A stretch of DNA of 64,000 nt from Bacillota bacterium. GTDB lineage: Bacteria; Bacillota; UBA4882; UBA8346. A model generated the notes under the pieces. That model saw only the letters and a program-made list of their open reading frames with translations, was not told the DNA's origin and ran no database searches. Position numbers and translations under genes: made by a program. The stretch is taken from the NCBI GenBank assembly GCA_023410535.1, contig JAEYPR010000010.1, positions 356,633 through 420,632 on the forward strand, written 5' to 3'. Shown here piece after piece: positions 61,166-64,000 of the stretch (position 1 is the first letter of the stretch; each line of letters begins with the position of its first letter).

Positions 61166-62176
61166 TCAGGTTAATTTTAGAAGCCGTTCGGCATTTTCAA
61201 AGTAAATCTGCCGGCGTTGCTGCTCATTCAGCGGCAATGCCGCAACGCTTTGATCCGCGGACTGTCCCATCTCCAGGCCGTCATGCATATCCATGGGAGC
61301 GTCCGAGCCGAATAACGTGTGTTCCGGACCGAAGAAAGCAACGGCGATCTGTAAAACGGCCGGATTGAAGTATTGGGTCGCCGTATCGATGTAAAAATTT
61401 TTATAATGCTCGGCAAAGGGTGGTTGCACCTTCGCTTCGTATTGGCGTCCGGCATTTTTTTCAAAAAAATGAATCCCGACTTCAAGCCGTCCCACGAAAT
61501 ACGGAATGAGCGCCCCATGGTGATGAACGATCACACGCAAGGTTGGATAACGTTCAAAAACCCCGCTGAATACAATCCGGTGCATCGCCAGGGTGCTATC
61601 CAACAACCAGCTGAATGCTTGGAAAAATTGATACTTTGATCCTCCCGGTTCATCGATATAATCGGCGATCGCGGCGGAACGCGCCGGGTGAATCCAAATC
61701 GGCACCTCAAGTTCCACCGCTTTGGCAAACAGCTTGTCGAAATCCGGATGATCGGGAGATTTCAGATTGGGACCAACTCCCAACACTCCCCCGGCGAGAT
61801 TTAATTGGCCAACCGCACGCTCCAGTTCCGCAACCATCAGATTGGGGTCGCCGGTTGGAAGCATCCCAACGCCGCTGAAGCGCTCCGGGAATTTAGCGAC
61901 CACCTGCGCCAGCTCGTCATTGCAAATGCGGGCCGCTTCCGCCGAAAGTCCCGGATCATTGCCAACCGCAGGCGTCATTCCGAGCTCAGGTAAAGGAACC
62001 AACACGTGTCGCTCCACCCCCAATTGATCCATCACCATGAGCCGGGCCTCCGGATCGATTAACGGTTGGGTATTGGCAAACAACCGCGCAAATTCATGGG
62101 AACTCCCCGATTTGTCTTCGAGATATTTCAGCAGGCGCAGAAATGAAAAATGCGAGTAGCTATCGATTTTTTTCAT
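61166..62176 (-). CDS. Amidohydrolase-family (ACMSD-like) metal enzyme
   Basis: A 336-residue TIM-barrel protein of the amidohydrolase-2 family, which includes decarboxylases of the ACMSD type. IWIHPAR (about 180), VHHHGALIPYF (about 230) and FGSDAPM (about 290) carry metal and catalytic His/Asp. The usual N-terminal HxH is replaced by YSHFS. Substrate unknown; encoded alone. Confidence 0.85.
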   Translation of the reverse strand: MKKIDSYSHFSFLRLLKYLEDKSGSSHEFARLFANTQPLIDPEARLMVMDQLGVERHVLVPLPELGMTPAVGNDPGLSAEAARICNDELAQVVAKFPERFSGVGMLPTGDPNLMVAELERAVGQLNLAGGVLGVGPNLKSPDHPDFDKLFAKAVELEVPIWIHPARSAAIADYIDEPGGSKYQFFQAFSWLLDSTLAMHRIVFSGVFERYPTLRVIVHHHGALIPYFVGRLEVGIHFFEKNAGRQYEAKVQPPFAEHYKNFYIDTATQYFNPAVLQIAVAFFGPEHTLFGSDAPMDMHDGLEMGQSADQSVAALPLNEQQRRQIYFENAERLLKLT

Positions 62177-62501
62177 ATTGCCTCCACTCTCTTGCGAATA
62201 TTGGCCTTTTCACCGCAAACCATTGGAATTCAGGAGCTTTTTCACTCTTTCCATCACCATATCGCGCCCGTTCCCGTCAAAGCTCGTTGTATCATATATC
62301 ATCCGCTCGTCGCCTATGTCAAATAAATCACTTTTTTAAAACCATTTAAATAGTATTTCATTTTCATTCCCCAAGACTCCGGCGACGGGGATAGATCCTA
62401 AGGGGATTGCCATTAACCTCTTGAACTTGTCGCACTGAAAATGAATTGGATAGACCGACCAACCAACGTGCAACAATTTGACTTAATAATTCCGTCACTT
62501 G

Positions 62502-62690
62502 CCAAAATCGTTCCGGCAGATGCCAAAGCCTTTCTGGCATCATCCAAAACCGTTCCGGTAGATGCCAAAACTATTTTGGCACGATCCAAAACCTTTCCGG
62601 CACATCCCAAAATGATTTTGTCATTGTCCAAAACCATTCCGGCACATTCCCCAATCATTTTGGCATCCTCCGAAACCAGCAGAGACGCTG
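62502..62690. repeat. About nine degenerate 21-bp tandem repeats
   Basis: Units start at 62502, 62523, 62544, 62565, 62586, 62607, 62628, 62649 and 62670, each close to CCAAAACCNTTCCGGCANAT (alternate units have CATTTTGGCA). Exactly 21 bp keeps frame, so both strands stay open and would encode 7-residue repeats (plus ORF 62441-62707, minus ORF 62413-62745). Neither has a good ribosome site. The array runs into the left end of the IS element. The rest of the 569-bp gap 62177-62745 shows nothing. Confidence 0.85.
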
Positions 62691-64000
62691 TAAAATTATT
62701 TGTGTAAACCTCCGATAACAACAATAAGAAACGGGAGGAACACAAATGGGAATCTTAAGCAGCGAACAAATCAGAGGATTAATTAAAGAACATAACTTAA
62801 AAGACGCAACCGACGTGGAAAACATGTTTAAAGAGATGTTTGCCGACACCATCAAAGAGATGCTTGAATCGGAAATGGATCACGAGTTAGGCTACTCCAA
62901 ATACGATTACAAAAATAAAGAAACGAATAATAGCCGTAACGGGCATTCAACCAAGAAAGTACGAACTAAGGATGGCGAGATCGAACTTAAAGTTCCGCGT
63001 GATCGAAACGGGGAATTTGAACCCGCTGTAGTTAAAAAACACCAGCGGGACATCTCTAGTATTGAAGATCGAATCCTCTCCATGTACGCCCGGGGCATGA
63101 GCACGCGGGACATCCAGAAACACTTGCATGAAATATACGGGTTTGAAGCTTCTCCGACGTTGATATCTAACATCACCGATAAGATTCTTCCCCTAATTAC
63201 TGAATGGCAAAACCGGCCATTAAACCCGATTTATACGGTCGTTTTCCTGGATGCGATTCATCATAAGGTGAAGCATAACAATCAGATTGTCAACACCGCT
63301 GCTTACATAGCAATCGGTATTGATATATCCGGAAGAAAAGATGTTTTAGGAATTTGGATTGGCGAAACTGAAAGTGCTAAGTTTTGGCTCAATGTGTTAA
63401 ACGAACTCCGGAATCGGGGTGTTGAAGACATCTTGGTCACTTGCGTTGATAACCTAGCTGGGTTCAGTCAGGCCATTAGCGCAGTTTTCCCGGAGACAAA
63501 GATCCAAAAATGCATTGTTCACCAAATTCGCAATTCGTTCAAATACATACCTCGCAAGCATATGGCTGAATTCGTTCAGGACCTGCGAGCCATTTATCAA
63601 GCGCCCAGCGAAAGCGAAGGATTAAGAAACCTGGACATCCTTGAAGAAAAATGGAGTGATCGATACAACCTGGCGGTTAAATCTTGGCGAACCAACTGGA
63701 ATGAATTAGCTACGTTTTATGGATACCCAGTCGATTTGCGCAGATTGATATATACCACCAATACAATTGAAGGCTTTAACCGTCAAATCAGAAAGGTAAC
63801 TAAAACGAAAGCGGTTTTCACCAATGATGAATCCCTTCTGAAAATTCTATATTTAGTTACTATGGATGTGACCAAAGATTGGACTCGCTCGGTCCCTAAT
63901 TGGAAGTCGATTATCGCTAACCTTTCCATCCTTTTCGAGGACCGTTTATCCAAATATCTTTTTTAAGTTTTGGAGTTTACACAAAAATATTGACACTGTC
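62684..64000 (+). mobile_element. IS256-family insertion sequence
   Basis: The element is bounded by imperfect inverted repeats, 62684-62709 (GACGCTGTAAAA...TGTGTAAAC) and the complement of 63975-64000 (GACAGTGTCAAT...TGTGTAAAC), 20 of 26 matching. It holds one transposase gene. The right end coincides with the window edge, so a target duplication cannot be checked. The length of about 1.32 kb fits the family. Confidence 0.88.
62746..63966 (+). CDS. IS256-family (mutator-type) transposase
   Basis: A 406-residue DDE transposase that is full length for the family. It has NSRNGHSTKKVRTKDGEIEL in the N-terminal part, catalytic Asp in FLDAIHHKVK, second Asp in VTCVDNLAGFS, and Glu in YTTNTIEGFNRQIRK. 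ATG 62746 follows GGGAGG. It appears intact, so the element may be mobile. Confidence 0.96.
   Translation: MGILSSEQIRGLIKEHNLKDATDVENMFKEMFADTIKEMLESEMDHELGYSKYDYKNKETNNSRNGHSTKKVRTKDGEIELKVPRDRNGEFEPAVVKKHQRDISSIEDRILSMYARGMSTRDIQKHLHEIYGFEASPTLISNITDKILPLITEWQNRPLNPIYTVVFLDAIHHKVKHNNQIVNTAAYIAIGIDISGRKDVLGIWIGETESAKFWLNVLNELRNRGVEDILVTCVDNLAGFSQAISAVFPETKIQKCIVHQIRNSFKYIPRKHMAEFVQDLRAIYQAPSESEGLRNLDILEEKWSDRYNLAVKSWRTNWNELATFYGYPVDLRRLIYTTNTIEGFNRQIRKVTKTKAVFTNDESLLKILYLVTMDVTKDWTRSVPNWKSIIANLSILFEDRLSKYLF

Noticed and set aside
62413..62745. Protein-coding gene of heptad repeats on the minus strand
   Set aside because: It runs through the IS inverted repeat, has no ribosome site, and the plus strand is equally open because the repeat unit is a multiple of three.

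Overview
The window looks like chromosomal DNA of an anaerobic, endospore-forming Bacillota with a probable outer membrane. Spore formation is supported by a cotJA-cotJB-cotJC operon. A two-membrane envelope is suggested by a type II secretion operon (GspC-like, L, M, K to E), an RND efflux pump, a small beta-barrel-like secreted protein and an SLH-domain protein. An OLE RNA with its OapA gene sits in the isoprenoid/xse operon, as in other anaerobic or extremophilic Bacillota. No rRNA, tRNA or CRISPR array was recognised.

Region 1 (1-22.7 kb, almost all minus strand) is the striking part. It holds three nitrogenase-like D/K pairs (D1K1, cut by the left edge; K2D2; D3K3), one NifH-like reductase with a frameshift, a stand-alone NifX-like protein, and a NifB radical-SAM protein. 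Alongside are a UroD-type methyltransferase, a corrinoid protein, a RACo-type corrinoid activator lacking the usual ferredoxin domain, a DUF1638 protein, a cysteine synthase, and two NitT/TauT/SsuA-type ABC import sets (2 binding proteins, 4 permeases, 1 ATPase). The D subunits keep the Cys and His that anchor a FeMo-co-type cluster, but the positions equivalent to NifD Gln191 and His195 are changed. I infer a nitrogenase-like reductase system for a small, probably methylated sulfur (or other methylated) compound rather than N2 fixation. Six copies of one short two-hairpin RNA leader, most ending in a U-run, precede the head of every minus-strand transcription unit of this cluster and occur nowhere else in the window. 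This points to a cluster-specific attenuation regulon.

Region 2 (22.7-36.6 kb) carries an RND pump with a TetR regulator and two matching operators, an MFS transporter, a HAD/GNAT pair, a second GNAT, a DUF4139 protein, a polysaccharide deacetylase and two tandem membrane-anchored FMN-binding glutamate-synthase-like proteins. Region 3 (36.6-40.5 kb) has OsmC, a 42-bp tandem repeat, the cotJ operon and small hypothetical genes. Region 4 (40.5-49.8 kb) is the T2SS operon. Region 5 (50-57 kb) is a queuosine-precursor transporter, dxs, oapA, OLE RNA, a DUF212 gene, a polyprenyl synthetase gene, xseB and xseA. Region 6 (57.3-64 kb) has an ECF sigma/anti-sigma pair, the SLH protein, a GreA-C-domain protein, an amidohydrolase, a 21-bp tandem repeat and an IS256-family element that ends at the window edge.
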